DNA of 19,381 nt from an uncultured Collinsella sp. (GCA_900544755.1 UQWQ01000038.1:1-19381), one strand, 5' to 3'. Counted from the stretch's first letter, positions 6,718 to 12,819 are shown. Notes: generated by a model not told the origin, from the sequence alone. Numbers and translations are program-made.

Positions 6718-6784
6718 CTTTGGCTTTGACCTGCAGTTATGATGAATTGTTGAGAAACCATAGAGTTCAACTTTAACGTTACGG

Positions 6785-6809
6785 AACCCTGTCGAGAGGG
6801 TTTTTGTTT
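6785..6809 (+). terminator. Early terminator-like hairpin upstream of the D-Asp ligase gene
   Basis: AACCCT at 6785-6790 and AGGGTT at 6797-6802 form a 6-bp stem with loop GTCGAG, followed by TTTGTTT. It points rightward, 190 nt before the ligase start, with no upstream rightward gene left to terminate since the kinase gene already has a terminator at 5442-5464. It may be an attenuator or the end of a short leader RNA. Confidence 0.45.
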
Positions 6810-6915
6810 ATCAAAAGTCGCCTCATGTGGGGTTTTGCAACTACAGGGTCCCATCACGGCGAGGGCGGATTTCATGCTGGATAATTGCGCTGATTGCCAT
6901 AGATACGGTGGAGCT

Positions 6916-6945
6916 TTGGGCGCCGGCGGTTTGGCACGCTAGAAT
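6916..6945 (+). promoter_or_regulatory. Promoter candidate for the D-Asp ligase gene
   Basis: TAGAAT at 6940-6945 is a good -10 box, with TTGGGC at 6916-6921 as a fair -35 at 18-bp spacing. Transcription would start near 6952, about 50 nt before the ATG at 7002. Confidence 0.45.
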
Positions 6946-7001
6946 AAATCAGTTGCGCAAAGACCGCCCGTTGTGTGGGCAGTTCATGATAGGAAGTTTC
7001 C

Positions 7002-8258
7002 ATGGCATTGCAGTTTACAGAGCGCGAGTTTATTCCCGTGCTGCTCGGTGGCGACATCAACGCCTATTCGGTGGCGCGCGCCTTCTACGAGGAGTACCAG
7101 GTCAAGAGCCTGGTCTTTGGCAAGTACCAGACGGGTCCCGCGTACCGCAGCCAGATTATCGACTACACGCCCAACGTGGATATCGATACCATGCCCGTGA
7201 TGCTCAGGACCGTCAACGGCATTGCCCAAGCGCATGCCGATAAGACGATTGTTCTTGTGGGCTGTGGCGATAACTATGTTGCCCTCGTGGCTCAGGCCAA
7301 GGATGCCCATGAGTTGGCGGATAACATCGTCGCGCCTTACGCTCCCTATAGCATGCTTGAGCAGTGCCAGAAGAAGGAGATCTTCTACGAGCTGTGCGAG
7401 AAGCATGGCGTGCCCTATCCACATACCTTTACCTTCACCATGGCGATGCTGAACGCCCAAGGCGAGGCACCTGCCGAAGTGCTCGACCAGATCGATTTTC
7501 CCTACCCGATGATTCTGAAGCCTTCTGACGGCATCATGTGGTGGCAGCACGAGTTCGAGGGCCAGAAAAAGGCCTATGAGATTGCCGACCGTGCCGAGCT
7601 GGAACAGGTCATTCGCGACTCGTATGCCAGCGGCTACACCGACGACCTGATCTTGCAGGATCGCGTGCCCGGCAACGACGAGTACATGCGCGTGCTCACC
7701 AGTTATTCCGACCGTAACGGCAAGGTGCGTATGATGTGCCTGGGTCACGTGCTGCTCGAGGAGCATCAGCCTCACGGTGTCGGCAACCACGCCTGCATCA
7801 TCACCGAGCCCAATGACGAGCTTATGGATGGCGTGCGCAAGTTGCTCGAGGACCTTCACTTTGTGGGCTATTCCAACTTTGACGTTAAGTACGACGAGCG
7901 CGACGGCTCGTTTAAGTTCTTCGATTTCAACACGCGCCAAGGTCGCAGCAACTACTACGTTACCAACAGCGGCTTTAACGTCGCCAAGTATGTGGTGGAC
8001 GAGTATGTGTTCAACCGTCCGTTTGAGCCGGAGTTTGTGACGGCACAGGACGAGGCACTGTGGATGGTCGTCCCCATGGGCGTCGTCGACAAGTACGTCA
8101 AGGATCCCGAGTTGCGCGCGAAGGTGCATCGCCTGGACAAGGAAGGCAAGGGCGCCGACCCTTCGTTTATGAAGGGCGACTTTGTCTTTAACCGCTGGCT
8201 GCGCATGTGGCACACCAAGCTGCGCCACTTTAAGCTGTTCAAGACGTATTACAAATAG
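7002..8258 (+). CDS. ATP-grasp D-aspartate ligase (peptidoglycan cross-bridge)
   Basis: A 418-residue ATP-grasp enzyme similar in layout to the D-aspartate-L-lysine ligase of Enterococcus faecium (Aslfm). Those enzymes use ATP to form a beta-aspartyl bond between D-Asp and the side-chain amine of the third stem-peptide residue on the cytoplasmic wall precursor. Visible features are the N-terminal LLGGDINAYSVARAF, an ATP-binding lysine in PYPMILKPSDG (K173), the nucleotide-contacting LILQDRVPGNDEYMR segment, and the metal site FKFFDFNTRQGRSN (D308, N310). Start: AGGAAG 5 nt before ATG 7002. The next gene encodes an aspartate racemase, which supplies D-Asp; the same pairing is known in E. faecium and strengthens the call. 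A different carboxylate-amine ligase remains possible. Confidence 0.85.
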   Translation: MALQFTEREFIPVLLGGDINAYSVARAFYEEYQVKSLVFGKYQTGPAYRSQIIDYTPNVDIDTMPVMLRTVNGIAQAHADKTIVLVGCGDNYVALVAQAKDAHELADNIVAPYAPYSMLEQCQKKEIFYELCEKHGVPYPHTFTFTMAMLNAQGEAPAEVLDQIDFPYPMILKPSDGIMWWQHEFEGQKKAYEIADRAELEQVIRDSYASGYTDDLILQDRVPGNDEYMRVLTSYSDRNGKVRMMCLGHVLLEEHQPHGVGNHACIITEPNDELMDGVRKLLEDLHFVGYSNFDVKYDERDGSFKFFDFNTRQGRSNYYVTNSGFNVAKYVVDEYVFNRPFEPEFVTAQDEALWMVVPMGVVDKYVKDPELRAKVHRLDKEGKGADPSFMKGDFVFNRWLRMWHTKLRHFKLFKTYYK

Positions 8259-8267
8259 ATGAGTGCG

Positions 8268-8306
8268 GCGCCCGTCCGGTTTACATCGGGCGGGCGCGGG
8301 TATGAT
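8268..8306 (+). promoter_or_regulatory. Intercistronic hairpin with internal promoter candidate
   Basis: Positions 8268-8278 pair with 8287-8297 as an 11-bp stem (one G-U) with an 8-nt loop, starting 10 nt after the ligase stop. No T tract follows. TATGAT at 8301-8306 just downstream could be a -10 box, with TTTACA at 8280-8285 as a -35 at a short 15-bp spacing. The hairpin may partly terminate, or protect the upstream mRNA, so the ligase and racemase could be made in different amounts. Confidence 0.45.
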
Positions 8307-8342
8307 ACGCGCAATTGCGCAAACGTCACCAAGGAGGCGGCG

Positions 8343-9089
8343 ATGGAAAAGCTGGGAGTTATCGGCGGCATGGGCGCCGAGGCCACGTCGTATTACTACG
8401 ACCAGGTGGTGCGCCATACGGCTGCTGCCTGCGATCAGGAACATATCGACATGGTGGTGCTCTCCAAGTCGACCATGCCCGACCGCACGCTTGCCATTAA
8501 GACCGGCGAGCATGCCAAGCTGCTGGCGACCATGAAAGAGTGTGCCCAGGCACTCGAGTCGCTGGGCTGTGCGCACATTGCCATTCCCTGCAACACGTCG
8601 CACTACTTCTACGACCAGATCCAGTCGTTTACGAAGGTGCCGATTATCCACATGCCGCGTGAGTCGGTGCGCTATGCCCTTGCGGGTGCGGTGATGGGGG
8701 AGTGCGAGTTCGACCCCAACCTGAGTATGCCGGCCGAGCCGGTGCACAAGATTGGCATTATGGGCACCGACGGAACCGTGGGCGCGGGCGTCTACGGCCG
8801 CGAATGCGAGGCTGCGGGTGTTGAGGTCGTCTATCCCAGCGAGAAACGTCAGAACGATGTGATGTCGCTTATCTACGATGATGTGAAGGCCGGACGTGAG
8901 CCCGATATGGATAAGTTCGACCGCGTGATGTGGGAGTTCGCCCGTAGCGGCTGCGACCGTGTCATTCTGGCCTGCACCGAGCTATCGGTGCTGCAGAAGT
9001 ATCGAGAGATGCCCGAGATCACCCTCGATGCTATGGATGTCCTGGTGCGCGAATCCATCATCCGCAGCGGCGTCCCCTACCGCCTCTAG
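8343..9089 (+). CDS. Aspartate racemase
   Basis: A 248-residue aspartate/glutamate racemase-superfamily enzyme, a usual length. It starts MEKLGVIGGMGAEAT. The two catalytic cysteines are Cys83 in AIPCNTSHYFYD and Cys211 in ILACTELS, as expected for a PLP-independent two-base mechanism. It should interconvert L- and D-aspartate in the cytoplasm. AAGGAGG lies 5 nt before ATG 8343, which fixes the start; the frame is open back to 8259 but that part is the intercistronic hairpin. A segment at about 118-136 (GECEFDPNLSMPAEPVH) looks like a lineage insertion before the second subdomain. Its position directly after a D-aspartate ligase supports D-Asp supply to the wall. Glutamate racemase is less likely from context. 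Confidence 0.87.
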   Translation: MEKLGVIGGMGAEATSYYYDQVVRHTAAACDQEHIDMVVLSKSTMPDRTLAIKTGEHAKLLATMKECAQALESLGCAHIAIPCNTSHYFYDQIQSFTKVPIIHMPRESVRYALAGAVMGECEFDPNLSMPAEPVHKIGIMGTDGTVGAGVYGRECEAAGVEVVYPSEKRQNDVMSLIYDDVKAGREPDMDKFDRVMWEFARSGCDRVILACTELSVLQKYREMPEITLDAMDVLVRESIIRSGVPYRL

Positions 9090-9103
9090 CTTCCGACCCG
9101 TCA

Positions 9104-9148
9104 AAAAGGGACAGGTTAATTTTGGTAGGTTTTATCTGGTGAAACAGT
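9104..9148. repeat. Possible dispersed-repeat remnant
   Basis: The AT-rich stretch beginning CAAAAAGGGACAGG, between the racemase stop and the shared terminator, differs in composition from its surroundings. It shares the GGGACAG core with 11780-11788. I recall similar GGGACAG-type short repeats between genes in related genomes but cannot verify this here. Confidence 0.25.
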
Positions 9149-9186
9149 AAAGGCCTCGGCTCGTTTGGTGCGAGCCGAGGCCTTTT
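9149..9186. terminator. Bidirectional intrinsic terminator
   Basis: Positions 9149-9163 (AAAGGCCTCGGCTCG) pair perfectly with 9171-9185, a 15-bp stem with a 7-nt loop. TTTT follows rightward and TTTACTGTTTC leftward. It lies between the convergent racemase gene and ECF operon and should end both transcripts. Confidence 0.92.
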
Positions 9187-9214
9187 GCGTTGGGCGGTTG
9201 CTGCCGGTGGCGAA

Positions 9215-9994
9215 CTAGAACAGGAAGCCGATGGCGATGAGGGCGATGCTGACGATGGGCACGGCGATGTCCAGGCCCTTGATGGGGTAGCGCTTGTACG
9301 AGCTGGCGCGCGTGCGCAGATAGAAGCCGCGCTGTTCTGCCGCCAAGGCCGTGGCATCGGTCTTGCCCACGCTCGAGATGAGCAGCGGCACACACAGTGG
9401 CAGCATGAGCTTAAGCTTCTTGATAGGGTTCTTGGTGTCGTACTCGACGCCGCGTGCGGTCTGCGCCTCCATGATGGCGTTCATCTCCTGACCAAACACC
9501 GGCACAAAGCGCAACGCCGTGGTAAAGGTGAAGGCATAGCGATACGGTACGTGCAGCACCTCGACGCAGGCGTTGGCAAGGTCGTTGAGCTTGGTCACCA
9601 TGAGCATGAGGATGAGCGGTAACGCCACACCCAGCAGGCGCAGACAGGCCTTCGATCCTGTGATGAGGCCCGTGTCGGTGATAAAGCCCCACACAACGTT
9701 GCCATCGCGCATAAAGGCCAGCTGGAGCACCAGCATGATAAGTGCGAGCGGAATCAGCAACTTGAGCAGCGAGAACAGACGGTCGACGACACCGGCATAG
9801 GCACCCAGCGCAAGGGTGAGTGCCAAAAAGCCCAGCAGCGCCACGTAGGTGTCGGACAAGAAGATGCCGACGATGATGGCGGCGGCGAGGCCCAGTTTGA
9901 CGACGGGGTTCAGGCGATGCAGCAGCGTATCGCCCGGCATGTAGTCGATGACGTTAACCACGGCGGACCATCTCCTTGGTAATGCGAACGACAT
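9215..9994 (-). CDS. ecfT: ECF transporter T component (EcfT)
   Basis: A protein of up to 259 residues with the EcfT layout: VIDYMPGDTLLHRLNPVVKLG at the N-terminus, several membrane helices, and two coupling-helix motifs, EAQTARGVEYDT and AEQRGFYLRT. These contain the Ala-Arg-Gly-type signatures that contact the ATPases. EcfT is the membrane scaffold that couples ATP hydrolysis to toppling of the substrate-binding S component. It is the last gene of the leftward operon and overlaps the ATPase gene. The start is uncertain: ATG 9994 has GAGG 6 nt upstream but gives a 41-nt overlap, while GTG 9961 has AAGGAG 10 nt upstream and begins right before VNVIDY. Confidence 0.9.
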   Translation of the reverse strand: MSFALPRRWSAVVNVIDYMPGDTLLHRLNPVVKLGLAAAIIVGIFLSDTYVALLGFLALTLALGAYAGVVDRLFSLLKLLIPLALIMLVLQLAFMRDGNVVWGFITDTGLITGSKACLRLLGVALPLILMLMVTKLNDLANACVEVLHVPYRYAFTFTTALRFVPVFGQEMNAIMEAQTARGVEYDTKNPIKKLKLMLPLCVPLLISSVGKTDATALAAEQRGFYLRTRASSYKRYPIKGLDIAVPIVSIALIAIGFLF

Positions 9995-11705
9995 CGGTGA
10001 CCTCGCTCACCTGCGCAAAAGCGGGCGAGACGGAAGATGCCAGACGGCGCGAGAGTTCAATAACCTGGGGAGGCTCCACGTAGGCACGCCGCATGAGATC
10101 GATGTTCGAGAATAGCTCGTGCGTGCGGCCGCGGTCGAGGATGCGACCGTCGGCCATTACTACGATACGCTCGGCAAAGTCGGAAACAACTTCCATATCG
10201 TGGCAGACCATGATAACGGCGCAACCACGCTCGGCCATGGTGCGCACCGTTTCCATGACGGTCATGCACTCGCGGTAGTCAAGGCCGCTCGTGGGCTCGT
10301 CGAGCACGACGATCTTGGGCTCAACAACTACGACGGAGGCAAGCGCCACCATTTGTCGCTGGCCGCGCGAAAGCGAGAAAGGTGCCTCATCGGCAGGCAG
10401 GCCAAAGCGGTCGATAACGAGTCGAGCGCGACGCAGAGCCTCGGCACGGTCGATGCCGGCAAGCTCCAGGCCAAAAGCGACCTCGTCGAGTACGGTATCC
10501 TTGCAGATCTGGCGGTCGGGGTTTTGGAAGAGGGTTGCGACTTCGCGGGCGATGCGGCTCGTGGGAACGGCTGCGGTGTCCAGCCCCGTAACGCGCACGC
10601 TGCCCGAGGCGGGCTTAAGCAGGCCTGTGAGCAGCTTGGTGAGCGTGGTCTTGCCGGCACCGTTTTGGCCGACGATGCCCACGAGCTCGCCGGGATAGAG
10701 CGTCAGGTTGAGGTCGTGTACGGCGGCGCCGCCATTGGGATAGGCAAACTCAACATGGTCGAAGGTGAGTACGGGTTCGGCGTCCTTGGCATGAGGGCGC
10801 AACGACGGTGCATGCGGGGAGCCGGCGGGCGCCTGGGCTTCGCTGGCCGCGCGTGCGGGGTCGACGATGCCCGAAATCAGGCGCTCGGCCTCATCGACAT
10901 CCAAGCAAGGGGTACCGCTTACCAGGCCATCGGCCTCGAGGCTATTGAAGATACGCGTGACGCGAGGGCAGTCGACGCCGATGGCACGGAGCTCGTCGGT
11001 ATGCGCGAAGACCTCGTGTGGTTCGCACTGCAGCGCGATTTCGCCATGGTTGAGCACGAGCACGCGGTTGCAGTACTCCGAGAGCAGGGCGACCTTTTGC
11101 TCAACGACGACGATGGTGATTCCAAGTGCGCGGTTTGCCTCACGCAGCGTCTCGAAGACCAGCGTGGAGCTGGCAGGGTCGAGTGCCGCGGTGGGCTCGT
11201 CGAGAACCAAGACGCGCGGACGCATGGCGAGGATGGCGGCGATGGCTACCTTTTGCTTCTGTCCGCCCGAGAGGGTGGCGATCTCGCGGTCGCGCAGGTC
11301 GCTGATGCCGACGGTCTCGAGCGTTTCGCTCACGCGCTGCTCGATCTGGTCATGGGGGACGCCAAAGTTCTCGAGGCCAAAGAGCATCTCGTCCTCGACG
11401 ACCGAAGCGACCATCTGCGTGTCGATATCCTGCAGCACACTGCCGACGATTTGCGATACGTCGGTGAGCGAGGCTTCGCAGGTGTCGTGGCCGTCAACCA
11501 TGACGGCCCCAAAGAACGTGCCGGTGTAGTGGTGGGGCACGGCGCCCGACAGGCAGGCGGCAAGCGTGGACTTGCCGGCGCCCGAGGGCCCGATGATGCC
11601 GATGAAATCGCCCTGATGCACATTAAACGACACGTGGGCGAGCGCGGGCTCGGGTGCGCTGCCATATGAGAACGAGACGTCATCGACGCTGATGATCGTT
11701 TCCAT
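9954..11705 (-). CDS. Fused two-domain ECF transporter ATPase (EcfA-EcfA')
   Basis: A 583-residue protein with two complete ABC nucleotide-binding domains, the fused counterpart of EcfA1 and EcfA2. Domain 1: Walker A GPSGAGKS at 39-46, Q-loop Q92, signature LSGGQ at 145-149, Walker B LVLDEP with E170. Domain 2: Walker A GQNGAGKT at 346-353, Q-loop FQNP near 394, signature LSRGQ at 445-449, Walker B VVLDEP with E470 and H-loop MVCHD. A Pro/Ala-rich linker (about 283-310) joins them. The H-loop of domain 1 reads VVVEQKV, with Gln where the switch His is expected, so the two ATP sites may be unequal. ATG 11705 has GAAAGG about 6 nt upstream. It powers the S component encoded upstream. Confidence 0.92.
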   Translation of the reverse strand: METIISVDDVSFSYGSAPEPALAHVSFNVHQGDFIGIIGPSGAGKSTLAACLSGAVPHHYTGTFFGAVMVDGHDTCEASLTDVSQIVGSVLQDIDTQMVASVVEDEMLFGLENFGVPHDQIEQRVSETLETVGISDLRDREIATLSGGQKQKVAIAAILAMRPRVLVLDEPTAALDPASSTLVFETLREANRALGITIVVVEQKVALLSEYCNRVLVLNHGEIALQCEPHEVFAHTDELRAIGVDCPRVTRIFNSLEADGLVSGTPCLDVDEAERLISGIVDPARAASEAQAPAGSPHAPSLRPHAKDAEPVLTFDHVEFAYPNGGAAVHDLNLTLYPGELVGIVGQNGAGKTTLTKLLTGLLKPASGSVRVTGLDTAAVPTSRIAREVATLFQNPDRQICKDTVLDEVAFGLELAGIDRAEALRRARLVIDRFGLPADEAPFSLSRGQRQMVALASVVVVEPKIVVLDEPTSGLDYRECMTVMETVRTMAERGCAVIMVCHDMEVVSDFAERIVVMADGRILDRGRTHELFSNIDLMRRAYVEPPQVIELSRRLASSVSPAFAQVSEVTDVVRITKEMVRRG

Positions 11706-11723
11706 GAATACCTTTCATAGTCG

Positions 11724-11767
11724 TTGGGGACGTTCTTACATGACTAGTCGTTAAAGAACGTCCCCAA
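11724..11767. repeat. 14-bp inverted repeat, REP-like hairpin inside the ECF operon
   Basis: TTGGGGACGTTCTT at 11724-11737 and AAGAACGTCCCCAA at 11754-11767 are perfect reverse complements around a 16-nt loop that contains the palindrome GACTAGTC. It sits between the S-component and ATPase genes. There is no T tract. A nearby TTTGGGACAGTC (11778-11789) has a similar GGGAC core. It looks like a dispersed intergenic hairpin element rather than a terminator. It could also tune the S to ATPase ratio by blocking RNA decay. Confidence 0.6.
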
Positions 11768-11831
11768 GAGCTAGTTGTTTGGGACAGTCTTTGCTGGTGG
11801 AGCGTCGGGATGGCTCGTAAAGCCGAGCAGG

Positions 11832-12401
11832 TTAGTTAAGCTTCAGAGCCTTTTGGATGGGCAGATAGAGGGCGCCGACCAGAATGGCGTTAAAGACGGC
11901 GGTCATGGCGACGACGGGCAGCATAGCGGCGGCGAGCTCGCCGACCACGCCAAGCATGGCCATCTTGATAACCATGAAGATGACGCCGGAGACAAAGGTG
12001 GTCACGAAGGTAGCGACGATGGCGACGGCAGGCTTGACCTGACCGTTCTTGCCGGCGGCGTTGACGATGCCGGCCATGAGCATGGCGGCGATGCCCTCGG
12101 CGGCAAAATCGACGAACGGCGAAGTGGTGGTGATCTGGATCACGGCAGCCGAGATGAGGCCAATGACGAGCGCCTGGCCGATGTTGGGGCGAACGACCAG
12201 GATGGTGAGGCAGAAGGCCGAGATGATGAACTCGGGGCTGATCATGCCGCCCGAGATGCCCGAGATTGCCTTGCCGACGGTGAAGTTGAGGATGAAGCCG
12301 GCGGCGAGCAGGATGGCGAGCAGGACGAGGGCGCGGACATCGAGTTTGCCGCGGTCGGCGGTCTGGACGGTGCGGGGCTGGGCGGCGGTGTTCTGAGACA
12401 T
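11832..12401 (-). CDS. ECF transporter S component, probably tryptophan-specific
   Basis: A 189-residue integral membrane protein with about six hydrophobic segments (about 24-42, 55-70, 75-92, 97-116, 126-150, 155-180). Its size and layout are typical of S components, and it is encoded directly before an ECF ATPase and T component. A soluble N-terminal tail of about 20 residues precedes GKLDVRALVLLAILLAAG. The GGMISPEF motif after helix 1 is of a kind seen in S proteins. Specificity is inferred from the upstream leader ORF with three Trp codons and a terminator, so L-tryptophan or a biosynthetic precursor is the likely cargo. AAAGGA lies about 8 nt before ATG 12401. Protein sequence alone would not give me the substrate. 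Confidence 0.85.
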   Translation of the reverse strand: MSQNTAAQPRTVQTADRGKLDVRALVLLAILLAAGFILNFTVGKAISGISGGMISPEFIISAFCLTILVVRPNIGQALVIGLISAAVIQITTTSPFVDFAAEGIAAMLMAGIVNAAGKNGQVKPAVAIVATFVTTFVSGVIFMVIKMAMLGVVGELAAAMLPVVAMTAVFNAILVGALYLPIQKALKLN

Positions 12402-12446
12402 GGTGAAAATCCTTTCAAAAAGGGGAGTGCAAGAAAAAACGGAGGC

Positions 12447-12576
12447 GCGTGATGCGAATGCGATCGGGCTCGAGATAGAAAAAGGCCCCCGGTCGAAACC
12501 GGAGGCCTTCCAATCACCTAGAGCGCAAAAACAGGCGTGAGGGACTCACCGTCGACCGATCGTATTCGCATCACGC
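12447..12576 (-). repeat. Long-range 21-bp inverted repeat flanking the attenuator
   Basis: Positions 12447-12467 (starting GCGTGATGCG, ending CGATCGG) are the reverse complement of 12556-12576 at 20 of 21 positions; the exception would be an A-C mismatch in RNA. With a 2-nt gap the similarity extends into the last Trp codons. The inner arm covers leader codons after WWW, and the outer arm lies past the terminator, 88 nt away. In read-through RNA this could form a stem that encloses the terminator hairpin. Confidence 0.75.
12479..12509 (-). terminator. Attenuator terminator of the ECF operon
   Basis: On the minus strand AAGGCCTCCGGT (12509-12498) pairs with ACCGGGGGCCTT (12493-12482), a 12-bp stem with one G-U and a TTCG tetraloop, then TTTTT. 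It lies 36 nt past the leader-ORF stop and 77 nt before the S-component start, where it would stop transcription when the leader is fully translated. A competing 7-bp pairing exists between leader CGGTCGA (12558-12552) and TCGACCG (12496-12490), which would break this stem. Confidence 0.9.
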
Positions 12577-12614
12577 CACCACCAGTTGTTGAGAGACGTC
12601 ATCGCGTTCTTCAT
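12546..12614 (-). CDS. Tryptophan leader peptide
   Basis: A 22-codon ORF beginning MKNAMTSLNN, with WWW at residues 11-13 (TGG TGG TGG, 12584-12576) and ending TIGRR before TGA. A strong site, AAAGGAG, lies 8-10 nt upstream. Three consecutive Trp codons followed by a terminator hairpin is the hallmark of ribosome-mediated attenuation, as in trp operon leaders of enterobacteria and corynebacteria. When charged tRNA-Trp is scarce the ribosome stalls on the Trp codons, the leader RNA refolds and transcription continues into the ECF genes. The peptide probably has no function once made. It is too short for routine gene calling. Confidence 0.9.
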   Translation of the reverse strand: MKNAMTSLNNWWWRDANTIGRR

Positions 12615-12669
12615 GTCGGTGGCTCCTTTCGTGATGCCATGGCGCGGTAGCACCTGATTGCTGTTGCGC

Positions 12670-12688
12670 TGCACTATAGCACAGTGCA
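12670..12688 (-). promoter_or_regulatory. Extended -10 promoter with overlapping palindrome
   Basis: On the minus strand TGC-TATAGT places a TATAGT -10 box at 12678-12673 with a TGn extension, which can work without a good -35; none is seen. Transcription would start near 12666, about 50 nt before the leader ORF. The box lies in a palindrome, TGCACT at 12670-12675 and AGTGCA at 12683-12688, that could bind a repressor. Confidence 0.6.
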
Positions 12689-12700
12689 ATATGCGCGGGG

Positions 12701-12753
12701 AAATCTTTTTTGAAAAGATTTCAGGCGGGTTTCCCGCCGGTGTTTCCCGCCGG
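12701..12753. repeat. Tandem short hairpins
   Basis: AAATCTTTT (12701-12709) and AAAAGATTT (12713-12721) form a 9-bp stem with loop TTG. Next, GGCGGG-TTT-CCCGCC at 12724-12738 forms a 6-bp stem. GGTGTTTCCCGCCGG at 12739-12753 then repeats its right half and matches GGTGTTTCCCGCAGG at 281-295 at all but one position. They sit between the C69 gene terminator and the ECF promoter. Confidence 0.5.
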
Positions 12754-12766
12754 TCAAATGACGGAC

Positions 12767-12805
12767 AAGGAGGGCAAGACTGCTCGCGCTGTCTTGCCCT
12801 CCTTT
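12767..12805 (-). terminator. Terminator-like hairpin after the C69 gene
   Basis: AAGGAGGGCAAGAC at 12767-12780 pairs perfectly with GTCTTGCCCTCCTT at 12791-12804, a 14-bp stem with a 10-nt loop, ending 15 nt past the C69 gene stop. The T tracts are short on both sides, but position and stem strength support termination of the leftward C69 transcript. Confidence 0.75.
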
Positions 12806-12819
12806 AGAACGTGAGAGTC

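Larger units (their letters stand above)
6609..7001. other. Divergent regulatory region between muralytic and D-Asp ligase genes
   Basis: This 393-bp non-coding region is more AT-rich than its surroundings. It holds the dyad cluster at 6671-6716, an early terminator-like hairpin at 6785-6808, and a promoter candidate just before the ligase gene; each is listed separately. No credible small ORF was seen. The length and the number of structures suggest control of both flanking cell-wall genes from here. Confidence 0.55.
12402..12819. other. Leader and promoter region of the ECF operon
   Basis: This 418-bp stretch holds no gene except the 22-codon leader ORF. In minus-strand order it contains the C69 gene terminator (12767-12804), a group of GC hairpins (12701-12753), an extended -10 promoter (12673-12678), the leader ORF (12614-12546), an attenuator terminator (12509-12479) and a second inverted-repeat arm (12467-12447). 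The S-component ribosome-binding site follows. Confidence 0.8.

Noticed and set aside
6984..8747. Long minus-strand open frame of 587 codons
   Set aside because: Antisense shadow of the D-Asp ligase and racemase genes; protein is His/Val-rich without family motifs, as expected from reversed G+C-rich codons.
10119..11669. Long plus-strand open frame of 516 codons
   Set aside because: Antisense to the fused ECF ATPase, which has all ABC motifs; no ribosome-binding site or recognisable domain.
12441..12479. Plus-strand eight-codon ORF with GGAGG ahead of the attenuator
   Set aside because: Likely by-product of the inverted repeat; no rightward gene follows and the peptide has no notable codons.
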